Origin: Fulvivirga aurantia
GTDB taxonomy: Bacteria > Bacteroidota > Bacteroidia > Cytophagales > Cyclobacteriaceae
DNA: 13,616 nucleotides
Direction of reading: 5' to 3'
Assembly (NCBI RefSeq): GCF_009711475.1
Contig: NZ_SMMD01000884.1
Location: 1 to 13,616, forward strand
The translations under genes and the position numbers were made by a program. The notes beneath the pieces were generated by a model that did not search any database, was not told where the DNA came from, and saw nothing but the letters and a program-made list of their open reading frames with translations. Positions 7,561 through 13,616 of this stretch are shown here, in pieces. How positions within the stretch are numbered: the stretch's first letter is position 1; each line of letters starts with the position of its first letter.

Positions 7561-7587
7561 TACTTGTTGTTGAGTTTTTTTGACCTG

Positions 7588-7622
7588 AAATCCCGGAGAC
7601 GTGTTCTTCGGGATTTTTTTTT
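7588..7622 (+). terminator. Rho-independent terminator after the lipoprotein gene
   Basis: AAATCCCG (7588-7595) pairs with CGGGATTT (7609-7616). The stem extends inward by a G-U pair and three further pairs to a 5-nt loop (7600-7604). A run of nine T (7614-7622) follows at once. It ends the lipoprotein transcript and isolates the phospholipase D-like gene. Confidence 0.9.
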
Positions 7623-7634
7623 GTGTATATGCAA

Positions 7635-7654
7635 AATACCCAACCTTGGGTATT
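7635..7654. promoter_or_regulatory. Perfect 20-bp dyad upstream of the PLD-like gene
   Basis: AATACCCAA and TTGGGTATT are exact 9-bp inverted arms around CC. No T-run follows on the + strand, so an operator is likelier than a terminator. Its centre is 31.5 bp before TTAATTTG (7676-7683), a one-mismatch version of the Bacteroidota -7 box, which would place it near -44 as an activator site. The regulator is unknown and is not in the window. Confidence 0.55.
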
Positions 7655-7706
7655 GATAGTGCTCTTTAGGAACTATTAATTTGATTGTTGTAAAACCAAA
7701 GTAGCT

Positions 7707-8762
7707 ATGGCAATCAAAGTTGGTAATGTAGAGTTCTACTGTGGCCCGCACAGTGTAGGCGCAGATGACAACCTGGAACAGGTGATCGTAAATTTTATTG
7801 ATGGAGCAAAATCCAGGTTAGATATTGCCGTGCAAGAGTTAGAAAGTAAGCCAATTGCCGAGGCATTGATTAGAGCCAGAAAAAGAAAGCTGAGGATGAG
7901 GATTGTAACTGAGCACGATTACCTGAGAGTAACCAGGGCAAGAGAAGATCCCTGGCTTTCTGGTGGAACTCATGAGGAGAATAGGCTGATTCATTTAGCT
8001 ATACTCAGGTCTAATATAGACATTAAGTCAGATTTCAATACCAATATTTTTCATCAGAAGTTCATTATAAGAGATAGTAGCTCCATTCTCACAGGGTCGA
8101 CCAACTTCACACCTACGGGCACCCATAAAAACTTAAATCATGTGGTAATTGTGCATGATAAAAAAGTGGCCAAAATTTTTAACAACGAATTTAAAGAAAT
8201 AAGGCAGGGGCATTTTGGTAAACTAAACGAAGGACATGACAAGGCACCGAGCGATGTAAAAGTGTCTAATTTGCCAATAAGAATACTTTTTGCCCCTGAT
8301 CACAATCCTGAAATGGAGATTATGAAGCAAATGTTAAAAGCCAGTAAACGAATTGATTTTGCCATTTTCACTTTTTCTAAAAGTTCTGGAATTGATGATA
8401 CAATGTTAAAACTGTTGAAGTTTGGCATGCCTATTACCGGAGTTTTTGATAAAGTTCAGGGTGCAAACAAATGGGCTGCAACACATGACCTCAAAGAAGC
8501 GGGGGCTAAACTCTATGCAGTTTCTAAATCTAATGGTGTTGGTAAATTACACCATAAACTTATGGTACTTGATGATGAGGTGGTTATTGCCGGTTCATTT
8601 AACTATACGGGTCCTGCTAATGCTCTAAATGATGAGAATATTATTATTTTAGGTGACCTTGACACCACCTCTGAAACTTCTCGAAATGCACAGAAGAAAA
8701 TTGCCAAACATGCAAGAAGTGAGATTGATAGAATTATAAATGCTCACGGCACTCAGGTCTAA
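7707..8762 (+). CDS. Phospholipase D-like protein with two HKD motifs
   Basis: This 351-residue protein has the duplicated PLD fold in one chain. The first HKD motif is HQKFIIRD at 116-123 (His116, Lys118, Asp123) with GSTN at 130-133. The second is at 282-289 (His282, Lys284, Asp289) with GSFN at 296-299. Both are intact, so one complete active site forming a phospho-histidine intermediate is expected. PLD-fold enzymes include phospholipases, cardiolipin synthases and nucleases. There is no signal peptide or membrane helix, and the protein is lysine/arginine-rich (RKRKLRMR at 58-65), which favours a cytoplasmic nuclease or nucleic-acid role over lipid turnover; that is inference. It has its own putative promoter and lies 64 bp before dinB, which seems to have a separate promoter. 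A repair link is possible but not shown. Confidence 0.85.
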   Translation: MAIKVGNVEFYCGPHSVGADDNLEQVIVNFIDGAKSRLDIAVQELESKPIAEALIRARKRKLRMRIVTEHDYLRVTRAREDPWLSGGTHEENRLIHLAILRSNIDIKSDFNTNIFHQKFIIRDSSSILTGSTNFTPTGTHKNLNHVVIVHDKKVAKIFNNEFKEIRQGHFGKLNEGHDKAPSDVKVSNLPIRILFAPDHNPEMEIMKQMLKASKRIDFAIFTFSKSSGIDDTMLKLLKFGMPITGVFDKVQGANKWAATHDLKEAGAKLYAVSKSNGVGKLHHKLMVLDDEVVIAGSFNYTGPANALNDENIIILGDLDTTSETSRNAQKKIAKHARSEIDRIINAHGTQV

Positions 8763-8777
8763 ATTTCTCTCAATCTC

Positions 8778-8787
8778 AATTACTAAT
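8778..8787. repeat. Extra copy of the dinB operator half-site (AATTACTAAT)
   Basis: This is a direct repeat of the left arm of the dyad at 8797-8819, 19 bp upstream of it. It may be a third contact for the same regulator, or a chance product of AT-rich sequence. Confidence 0.4.
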
Positions 8788-8790
8788 ATA

Positions 8791-8822
8791 TTTATTAATT
8801 ACTAAAATTATTAGTAATTTTG
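8791..8822 (+). promoter_or_regulatory. Candidate dinB promoter, possibly giving a leaderless mRNA
   Basis: TAATTTTG (8815-8822) matches TAnnTTTG exactly. TTTA (8791-8794), one base off TTTG, lies 20 bp upstream. Transcription would start at about 8826-8827, on the ATG itself. No Shine-Dalgarno sequence precedes that ATG, consistent with a leaderless transcript. Confidence 0.5.
8797..8819. promoter_or_regulatory. Candidate repressor operator of the dinB-dnaE module
   Basis: AATTACTAA (8797-8805) and TTAGTAATT (8811-8819) are exact 9-bp inverted arms with a 5-nt spacer. The right arm overlaps the likely -7 box (8815-8822), and the whole dyad fills the space between -33 and -7. That is the position of a classical repressor. 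Since the genes downstream are translesion polymerases, a LexA-like or S24-peptidase SOS repressor is the obvious candidate, but I do not know a reference site of this sequence and name no regulator. Confidence 0.6.
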
Positions 8823-8826
8823 TAAT

Positions 8827-10041
8827 ATGAACGAACGCTCCATATTACATCTTGATTTAGATACCTTTTTTGTTTCCTGTGAGCGGTTGTACGATAGCAG
8901 GCTCATGGGGAAGCCCATACTTATTGGTGGTGTTACAGACAGAGGGGTGGTGGCTTCATGTAGCTATGAGGCCCGAAAATTTGGTGTACACTCGGCTATG
9001 CCAATGAAAATGGCCAAACAGCTTTGTCCGGAAGCTATACAGATAAAAGGCAACTCGGCCACTTATACCAAAAAATCAGAAGAGGTAACTGAAATTGTAA
9101 AAGAGACGGTGCCTTTATATGAAAAAACCTCTATCGATGAGTTTTATGCCGACTTATCAGGTATGGACCGCTTTTTTAGTAGTTATAAAATGGCAAGCGA
9201 ACTACGCAAAAAGATCACTAAAGAAACCGGCTTGCCTATTTCCTTTGGTTTATCAGGCAATAAAACCGTTTCTAAAGTAGCCACAGGCGAAGCAAAGCCA
9301 GACAATCAAATAAAAGTAGACTACGGTACAGAGAAGCTTTTTCTGGCACCCTTATCTGTAAAGAAAATACCCATGATAGGAGATAAGACCTATCAAACAC
9401 TTTGCAGTCTGGGTATAAAACATGTAAAAACCATTCAGGAGATGCCTGTAGAACTTATGGAAAAAGTGCTGGGCAAAAATGGTGTTACGATCTGGCGCAA
9501 GGCCAATGGTATTGACGACTCACCGGTCGAGCCTTACTCTGAGCGTAAGTCGATATCTACAGAGCGTACTTTTGACAAAGACACGACTGATGTCGAAAAA
9601 CTCAAAGGCATCATGTTGGCTATGGCAGAGAATCTCGCTTTTCAATTGCCAAGAGGAGAGAAGCTCACCGCTTGTGTGACTGTAAAGGTGCGTTACTCCG
9701 ATTTCAATACTTACACTTTACAAAACCGTCTCCCATACACCTCTGCAGATCATATACTTATCCCCAAGGTCTTGGAGTTGTTTGAAAGGCTTTATAATAA
9801 AAGATTACTTGTCAGGCTCATTGGAGTGCGGTTTAGCCACTTAGTAAATGGTGGCTATCAGATCAATTTATTTGAAGATGCCACCGAGATGATCAACCTC
9901 TACCATGCTATGGATTTCATCAGAGATAAACATGGCGACAGAATTGTAATGCGCGCGGCTGGTATGGGTGCCCGCACCATCAGCAGGTTCAACCCCTTCA
10001 AAGGAGAGCCACCACCATTACTGGCAAATAGGCGAGCTTAA
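8827..10041 (+). CDS. dinB: DNA polymerase IV, DinB-type Y-family translesion polymerase
   Basis: This 404-residue DNA polymerase copies damaged templates. The palm/finger core has HLDLDTFF with Asp10, YEARKFGV at 47-54, and SIDEFY with Asp104 and Glu105. The three catalytic acidic residues are thus present, unlike ImuB, which has lost them. Helix-hairpin-helix and little-finger regions follow. QINLF at 345-349 is a good beta-clamp-binding motif. About 55 more residues follow it (MDFIRDKHGDRIVMRAAG), resembling the tail seen after the clamp motif in UmuC-type proteins, so the protein has a DinB core with a UmuC-like end. Position 18 is Cys (SCE), as in UmuC. The start is fixed because any later ATG would lose Asp10. 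It probably works with the DnaE-type polymerase encoded downstream. Confidence 0.93.
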   Translation: MNERSILHLDLDTFFVSCERLYDSRLMGKPILIGGVTDRGVVASCSYEARKFGVHSAMPMKMAKQLCPEAIQIKGNSATYTKKSEEVTEIVKETVPLYEKTSIDEFYADLSGMDRFFSSYKMASELRKKITKETGLPISFGLSGNKTVSKVATGEAKPDNQIKVDYGTEKLFLAPLSVKKIPMIGDKTYQTLCSLGIKHVKTIQEMPVELMEKVLGKNGVTIWRKANGIDDSPVEPYSERKSISTERTFDKDTTDVEKLKGIMLAMAENLAFQLPRGEKLTACVTVKVRYSDFNTYTLQNRLPYTSADHILIPKVLELFERLYNKRLLVRLIGVRFSHLVNGGYQINLFEDATEMINLYHAMDFIRDKHGDRIVMRAAGMGARTISRFNPFKGEPPPLLANRRA

Positions 10042-10072
10042 GAGCTATGAATTACGAGTTACGAGTTTTGAG
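10038..10072 (+). repeat. Left heptamer array flanking the four-helix-bundle gene
   Basis: Five contiguous 7-mers in phase overlap the dinB stop codon. The clearest are TTACGAG twice (10052-10065) and TTTTGAG (10066-10072); the first two units are more diverged (10038-10051). The units share the pattern YT-N3-A-R. The array is mirrored in inverse orientation at 10434-10468. Confidence 0.6.
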
Positions 10073-10094
10073 TAAAGACATTGACTAATTGAAT

Positions 10095-10439
10095 ATGAAG
10101 AATTTTAAGAAACTGAAAATCTGGCAACAAGGGATGGATATAGTGGCTGAAGTCTACAAATTGACTAAAAACTTTCCTTCGGAAGAAAGGTTCGGGCTGG
10201 CAAGTCAAATGAACAGAGCTGCTATTTCAATTCCTTCTAATATTTCGGAAGGTAGTAGTAGAGGGAGTGCAAAAGAGCATAAATATTTCATTCAAATAGC
10301 CTTAGGCTCATGTTTTGAGCTTGAAACTCAACTCTTGATTGCTGAACGTATTGATCTTTCTAATTCAACATTAGATATGCTAAAGCAAATGATTGATGAA
10401 GAACAAAAAATGCTGATGAGCTTCATGAAAAAGCTATAA
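10095..10439 (+). CDS. Four-helix bundle protein (S23 / 23S rRNA intervening-sequence protein family)
   Basis: This 114-residue all-helical protein belongs to the family first seen as ORFs in intervening sequences of 23S rRNA genes. Typical residues are LKIWQQGMDI at 7-16, FP-EERFGL-SQ-NRAAISIPSNISEG spanning about 26-54, HKYFIQIALGS at about 64-74 and ELETQLLIA at 77-85. The molecular function is unknown; pentamer formation is known for relatives, and nucleic-acid binding has been proposed. An upstream in-frame TTG (10089) is less likely than ATG 10095. It lies between dinB and dnaE, where it has no evident role in polymerase action, and is bounded by inverted heptamer arrays. It therefore looks inserted rather than part of the original operon. 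Confidence 0.88.
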   Translation: MKNFKKLKIWQQGMDIVAEVYKLTKNFPSEERFGLASQMNRAAISIPSNISEGSSRGSAKEHKYFIQIALGSCFELETQLLIAERIDLSNSTLDMLKQMIDEEQKMLMSFMKKL

Positions 10440-10468
10440 GCTAGAAACTCAAAGCTCAAAACTAATAG
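10434..10468 (-). repeat. Right heptamer array, inverse of the left one
   Basis: Five 7-mers in phase start inside the last codons of the four-helix-bundle gene, include its TAA stop, and end 4 nt before the dnaE start. The best units are CTCAAAG and CTCAAAA (10448-10461), the latter the exact reverse complement of the left array's TTTTGAG. Aligned end to end, the two arrays match at roughly 60 percent of positions by eye, so pairing would be imperfect. Confidence 0.55.
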
Positions 10469-10472
10469 TCAA

Positions 10473-13433
10473 TTGTACATCAACACGCACTCATGGTTTA
10501 GTTATAAGTACGGCACAATTCCCCAAAAAGAATTGCTGGAAGAGGCTATGCGTAGTAATATTGATACACTGGCACTTACAGATATTAATAGCACATCGGC
10601 AAGTCTTGATTTTGTAAGGCTGGCCACCAAAACCGAGATAAAGCCTGTACTTGGTATAGATTTTAGAAATGGCGCTCAGCAATTGTTTATAGCACTAGCC
10701 AAAAACAACGAAGGTTTTAAAGAACTTAACGATTACCTTTCTTACCACCTTCACAACAAACTCCAAATACCTGATCGGGCACCGGCTTTTAAAAATGCCT
10801 ATGTTATTTATCCTTTCAAAAATTATCAGGAAGCCAACCTTGGCAACAATGAATACCTGGGAGTAGCACCTTCAGACCTTAACAGACTACGCTTTTCTCA
10901 ATGGGAAAAGAGGCAAGATAAGCTTGTTGTACTCCAGACAGTTACCTTTCGATCTAAGCGTGATTTCAATGCACACCGATTATTGCGCGCCATAGATAAC
11001 AACACCCTGCTCAGTAAGCTACCAAAATCAGAGGAAGGCTGTGCCTCTCATAAAATGCTGGACAAAGAAACTCTGATAGACACTTACAAAGCCTACCCCA
11101 CAATCATTGACAATACAGAAAGGCTTCTTTCGCACTGTAAGTTTACTTTTGACTTTAGTAAAGAAACTCACAAAAATCAGAAAAACTACACCACCTCAGC
11201 AGAGGAAGATTACCAGCTACTGCGCAAGCTAGCCTTCGATGGACTAGCCTATCGCTACGGAGAGGCCTCTGAAGATATCATTAAACGACTGGAAATGGAG
11301 TTGGATATTATCAGGCAAAAAGGCTTTATCTCATATTTCTTAATCAACTGGGACATAATAAATTATGCGCGTAAGAAAGGCTATTTTTATGTAGGACGAG
11401 GGAGTGGAGCCAATAGTATTGTAGCCTATTTACTGCGTATTACAGATGTAGATCCCATTGAGCTGGATTTGTATTTTGAGCGTTTTATAAACCTCTACAG
11501 AGAAAATCCGCCAGACTTTGACATGGATTTTTCATGGCGAGACCGTGAGGATATTACCAGATACATTTTTGAGCGATTCGATAATGTGGCTTTACTGGCT
11601 GCCTACAGCACATTTAAATATCGGGCAGTAGTAAGAGAGTTGGGCAAAGTATTTGGCCTGCCACCACACGAGATAGATGCCCTGAGTGAAGGGAGAAAAG
11701 GCAATGATGAATACGGAGCACTTGTGCTTAAGTATGGCAAACTAATAGAAAACTTCCCGAGTCACATGACAGTACATGCTGGTGGTATTCTTATTTCAGA
11801 AAAACCCATCCACTATTACACAGCTACAGAAATGCCACCCAAAGGATACCCAACTACTCATTTCGATATGGTGGTAGCAGAAGATATAGGCCTTTATAAG
11901 TTTGATATACTGAGCCAGAGAGGGCTGGGTAAGATTAAAGAAACACTTGAGATCATACCTAAAAATCAGCCTGACGACCCGGTTTTTGATATCCATGATA
12001 TGAAATTCCTCAAAAAGGATCCGCGTATTAAAGAAATGTTACGAGAGGCTCAGGCTATCGGGTGCTTTTATGTAGAGTCACCAGCCATGCGCATGCTCTT
12101 ACGCAAGTTACGTGCAGATGATTACCTGGGGCTTGTTGCAGCAAGCTCGATCATTCGGCCCGGTGTGGCAAAGTCGGGCATGATGAGAGAATATATTTTG
12201 CGTTTCAGACACCTAGAAAAGCGTAAAGAGGCTCACCCTACAATGCTGGAGATTATGCCTGATACTTTTGGAGTAATGGTCTATCAGGAAGATGTGATTA
12301 AAGTAGCTCACTATTTTGCAGGCCTTACATTAGCCGAAGCTGATGTTTTGCGAAGGGGTATGTCTGGTAAGTATAGGTCGCGAGAGGAGTTTCACAAAGT
12401 AAAGAATAAGTATTTCTCAAACTGCCAGAAAAAAGGTTATACACAAGCCTTAAGTAGTGAAATCTGGCGACAAATAGAAAGCTTTGCCGGGTATGCCTTT
12501 TCTAAAGGACACTCGGCTTCTTATGCGGTAGAAAGCTTTCAAAGCTTGTTTCTAAAGGCCTATTACCCACTGGAATATATGGTGGCCACTATCAATAATT
12601 TTGGTGGCTTTTACCGCACAGAAATTTATGTGCACGAGGCTCGCATGCATGGAGCAAAAATACATCCACCTTGTGTCAATAAAAGTACCGCTGATACACA
12701 GATATATGGGGAGGAAATATACCTGGGTTTTTGTCTGGTCAAAGATGTAGAAGAACGTATAGTCCAGCGATTTGTGCAAGAAAAATCACAAAATGGGCCA
12801 TTTGAAGATTTAGAAGACTTTGTAAAGCGTGTAGAAGTGTCTTTAGAGCAATTGACATTATTAATTAGGGTTGGAGGCTTTCGTTTTACAGGAGTTAATA
12901 AAAAAGAACTGCTATGGAAGGCTCACTTTATGCTGGGTAAGGCCAAAAAAACACGTCCGGAACCTTCACTCTTTGAGGTGCAATACAAGAAGTTTGACAT
13001 CCCCCAATTGTCTTACAACCTACTAGAAGATGCTTTTGATGAAATGGAGCTTATTGGCTTTCCACTTAACAGCCCGTTTGTACTTCTTAATGGAGACCTT
13101 AAAAGCACGTTGTTGGCCAAAGATCTTTGTCATTATAACGGAAAAGAAATAGCTATTATGGGATATCTGGTAGCCATAAAAAACACAGGCACTTCAAAAG
13201 GACAGCGTATGAATTTCGGTACATTTCTCGATATGGAGGGGCATTTTATTGATACCGTCCATTTTCCACAGTCTGCAGCTCAATACCCATTTAGAGGTAA
13301 AGGTATTTATACAATCACAGGAAAGGTGGTAGAGGAATTTGATTTTTACACACTCGAAGTTTCTAAAATGGAAAAAGAGCGCTACATCGATGATCCTCGC
13401 TATACCGATGGTGGTGATGAGTTCAGGTGGTGA
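10473..13433 (+). CDS. dnaE: DNA polymerase III alpha-type subunit, short error-prone DnaE
   Basis: This C-family DNA polymerase of 986 residues is clearly shorter than replicative DnaE (about 1160). The PHP domain (about 1-230) is eroded: the metal-binding HxH is N-T-H (4-6) and the later D-H is D-I (37-38). The palm has GRGSGANS near 309-316 and PDFDMDF at 347-353 (Asp348, 350, 352). The third catalytic aspartate is Asp478 in GLYKFDIL. MTVHAGG, QEDVIKVA and GYAFSKGHSASYA are typical DnaE motifs. EPSLF (830-834) sits where DnaE carries its clamp motif. An OB domain (about 892-970) ends the protein; the tau-binding region is absent. This fits a damage-induced polymerase partnered with the upstream Y-polymerase. 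The start is TTG: no ATG lies between it and the in-frame stop at 10437-10439, and the next ATG would delete the first PHP strand. The call as DnaE2/ImuC-like rather than a spare DnaE1 is inferred from length and context. Confidence 0.9.
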   Translation: MYINTHSWFSYKYGTIPQKELLEEAMRSNIDTLALTDINSTSASLDFVRLATKTEIKPVLGIDFRNGAQQLFIALAKNNEGFKELNDYLSYHLHNKLQIPDRAPAFKNAYVIYPFKNYQEANLGNNEYLGVAPSDLNRLRFSQWEKRQDKLVVLQTVTFRSKRDFNAHRLLRAIDNNTLLSKLPKSEEGCASHKMLDKETLIDTYKAYPTIIDNTERLLSHCKFTFDFSKETHKNQKNYTTSAEEDYQLLRKLAFDGLAYRYGEASEDIIKRLEMELDIIRQKGFISYFLINWDIINYARKKGYFYVGRGSGANSIVAYLLRITDVDPIELDLYFERFINLYRENPPDFDMDFSWRDREDITRYIFERFDNVALLAAYSTFKYRAVVRELGKVFGLPPHEIDALSEGRKGNDEYGALVLKYGKLIENFPSHMTVHAGGILISEKPIHYYTATEMPPKGYPTTHFDMVVAEDIGLYKFDILSQRGLGKIKETLEIIPKNQPDDPVFDIHDMKFLKKDPRIKEMLREAQAIGCFYVESPAMRMLLRKLRADDYLGLVAASSIIRPGVAKSGMMREYILRFRHLEKRKEAHPTMLEIMPDTFGVMVYQEDVIKVAHYFAGLTLAEADVLRRGMSGKYRSREEFHKVKNKYFSNCQKKGYTQALSSEIWRQIESFAGYAFSKGHSASYAVESFQSLFLKAYYPLEYMVATINNFGGFYRTEIYVHEARMHGAKIHPPCVNKSTADTQIYGEEIYLGFCLVKDVEERIVQRFVQEKSQNGPFEDLEDFVKRVEVSLEQLTLLIRVGGFRFTGVNKKELLWKAHFMLGKAKKTRPEPSLFEVQYKKFDIPQLSYNLLEDAFDEMELIGFPLNSPFVLLNGDLKSTLLAKDLCHYNGKEIAIMGYLVAIKNTGTSKGQRMNFGTFLDMEGHFIDTVHFPQSAAQYPFRGKGIYTITGKVVEEFDFYTLEVSKMEKERYIDDPRYTDGGDEFRW

Positions 13434-13451
13434 TATTAAAATAGAGCAATA

Positions 13452-13482
13452 TTGAACGATTTAACCATTTTTCGTATTATTG
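13452..13482 (+). promoter_or_regulatory. Weak candidate promoter of the DUF433 gene
   Basis: TTG (13452-13454) and TATTATTG (13475-13482, one mismatch to TAnnTTTG) are spaced by 20 bp. The box lies 12 bp before the ATG, the same offset as at dinB. One mismatch in AT-rich DNA makes this tentative. Confidence 0.3.
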
Positions 13483-13486
13483 ATTT

Positions 13487-13616
13487 ATGAAATGGCAAGA
13501 ACATATAACATCCAACAAAGAGGTATTATTAGGTAAGCCTGTTATTAAAAATACACGTATTTCTATCGAATTTATACTGGATAGGCTTGCTAACGGTTGG
13601 ACTGAGCAAACCATTT
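13487..13616 (+). CDS. DUF433 domain protein, 5' part only (cut by the window edge)
   Basis: Forty-three codons are visible, beginning MKWQEHITSNKEVLLGKPVI and continuing NTRISIEFILDRLANGW. The GKPVIKNTRISIEFIL segment is the DUF433 signature (usually GkPvirGTRi), a small winged-helix-like domain. Full-length members are about 75-80 residues. They are often followed by a DUF5615 PIN-like gene, and the pair is regarded as a VapBC-like toxin-antitoxin system with DUF433 as the antitoxin. Whether such a partner follows here cannot be seen. The gene starts 53 bp after dnaE, with a weak promoter of its own, so it probably does not belong to the polymerase operon. Confidence 0.82.
   Translation, partial: MKWQEHITSNKEVLLGKPVIKNTRISIEFILDRLANGWTEQTI

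Noticed and set aside
7635..7654. Second intrinsic terminator behind the lipoprotein gene
   Set aside because: The hairpin would have only a 2-nt loop and no T-run follows on the + strand. A much better terminator lies just upstream at 7588-7622.
7707..8762. PLD protein as the effector of an anti-phage defence system
   Set aside because: No helicase, methyltransferase, NTPase or other usual defence partner is next to it; the neighbours are a lipoprotein and DNA polymerases.
10038..10472. CRISPR-like or phage attachment repeats around the four-helix-bundle gene
   Set aside because: The units are 7 bp with no spacers and are in opposite orientations on the two sides. There is no integrase, transposase or tRNA.

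Overview
The window looks like chromosome from a Bacteroidota bacterium, most likely a marine or soil member of the Cytophagales. Three things point there: AT-rich DNA with weak ribosome binding sites, promoter-like TAnnTTTG boxes, and typical families (a TonB-dependent receptor with a carboxypeptidase-regulatory-like domain, a split YeeE/YedE pair, and a DinB polymerase followed by a short DnaE). The genus cannot be fixed from this sequence.

Region 1 (1-3398) is a sulfur module on the + strand: a two-gene YeeE/YedE transporter, a TauE/SafE-type permease, and a metallo-beta-lactamase/double-rhodanese protein with the architecture of the persulfide dioxygenase-sulfurtransferase CstB. Two nearly identical 16-bp palindromes, TGTAACA-N2-TGTTACA, precede the first and last genes. 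Each lies at exactly the same distance (29.5 bp from its centre) from a TAnnTTTG box, so the module appears to have two promoters run by one activator. This also shows that the last gene starts at 2064 rather than 2013.

Region 2 (3399-7622) is ordinary envelope content: a small secreted protein, a convergent TonB-dependent receptor whose stop codon abuts that of its neighbour, a two-helix membrane protein with a PH-like tail, and a small lipoprotein ended by a clear intrinsic terminator. Substrates and roles are unknown.

Region 3 (7623-13433) starts with a two-HKD phospholipase D-like protein preceded by a perfect 20-bp dyad. It continues with a translesion-synthesis module: an active-looking DinB-type polymerase and a 986-residue DnaE-type polymerase with an eroded PHP domain. 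A 9-bp-arm inverted repeat overlaps the likely dinB promoter, as a repressor operator would. Between the two polymerase genes sits a four-helix-bundle (S23/23S rRNA intervening-sequence type) gene enclosed by inverted arrays of degenerate heptamers. This looks like an IVS-like cassette inserted into a protein operon, and it leaves dnaE starting on TTG.

Region 4 (13434-13616) holds the start of a DUF433 antitoxin-like gene, cut by the window edge.
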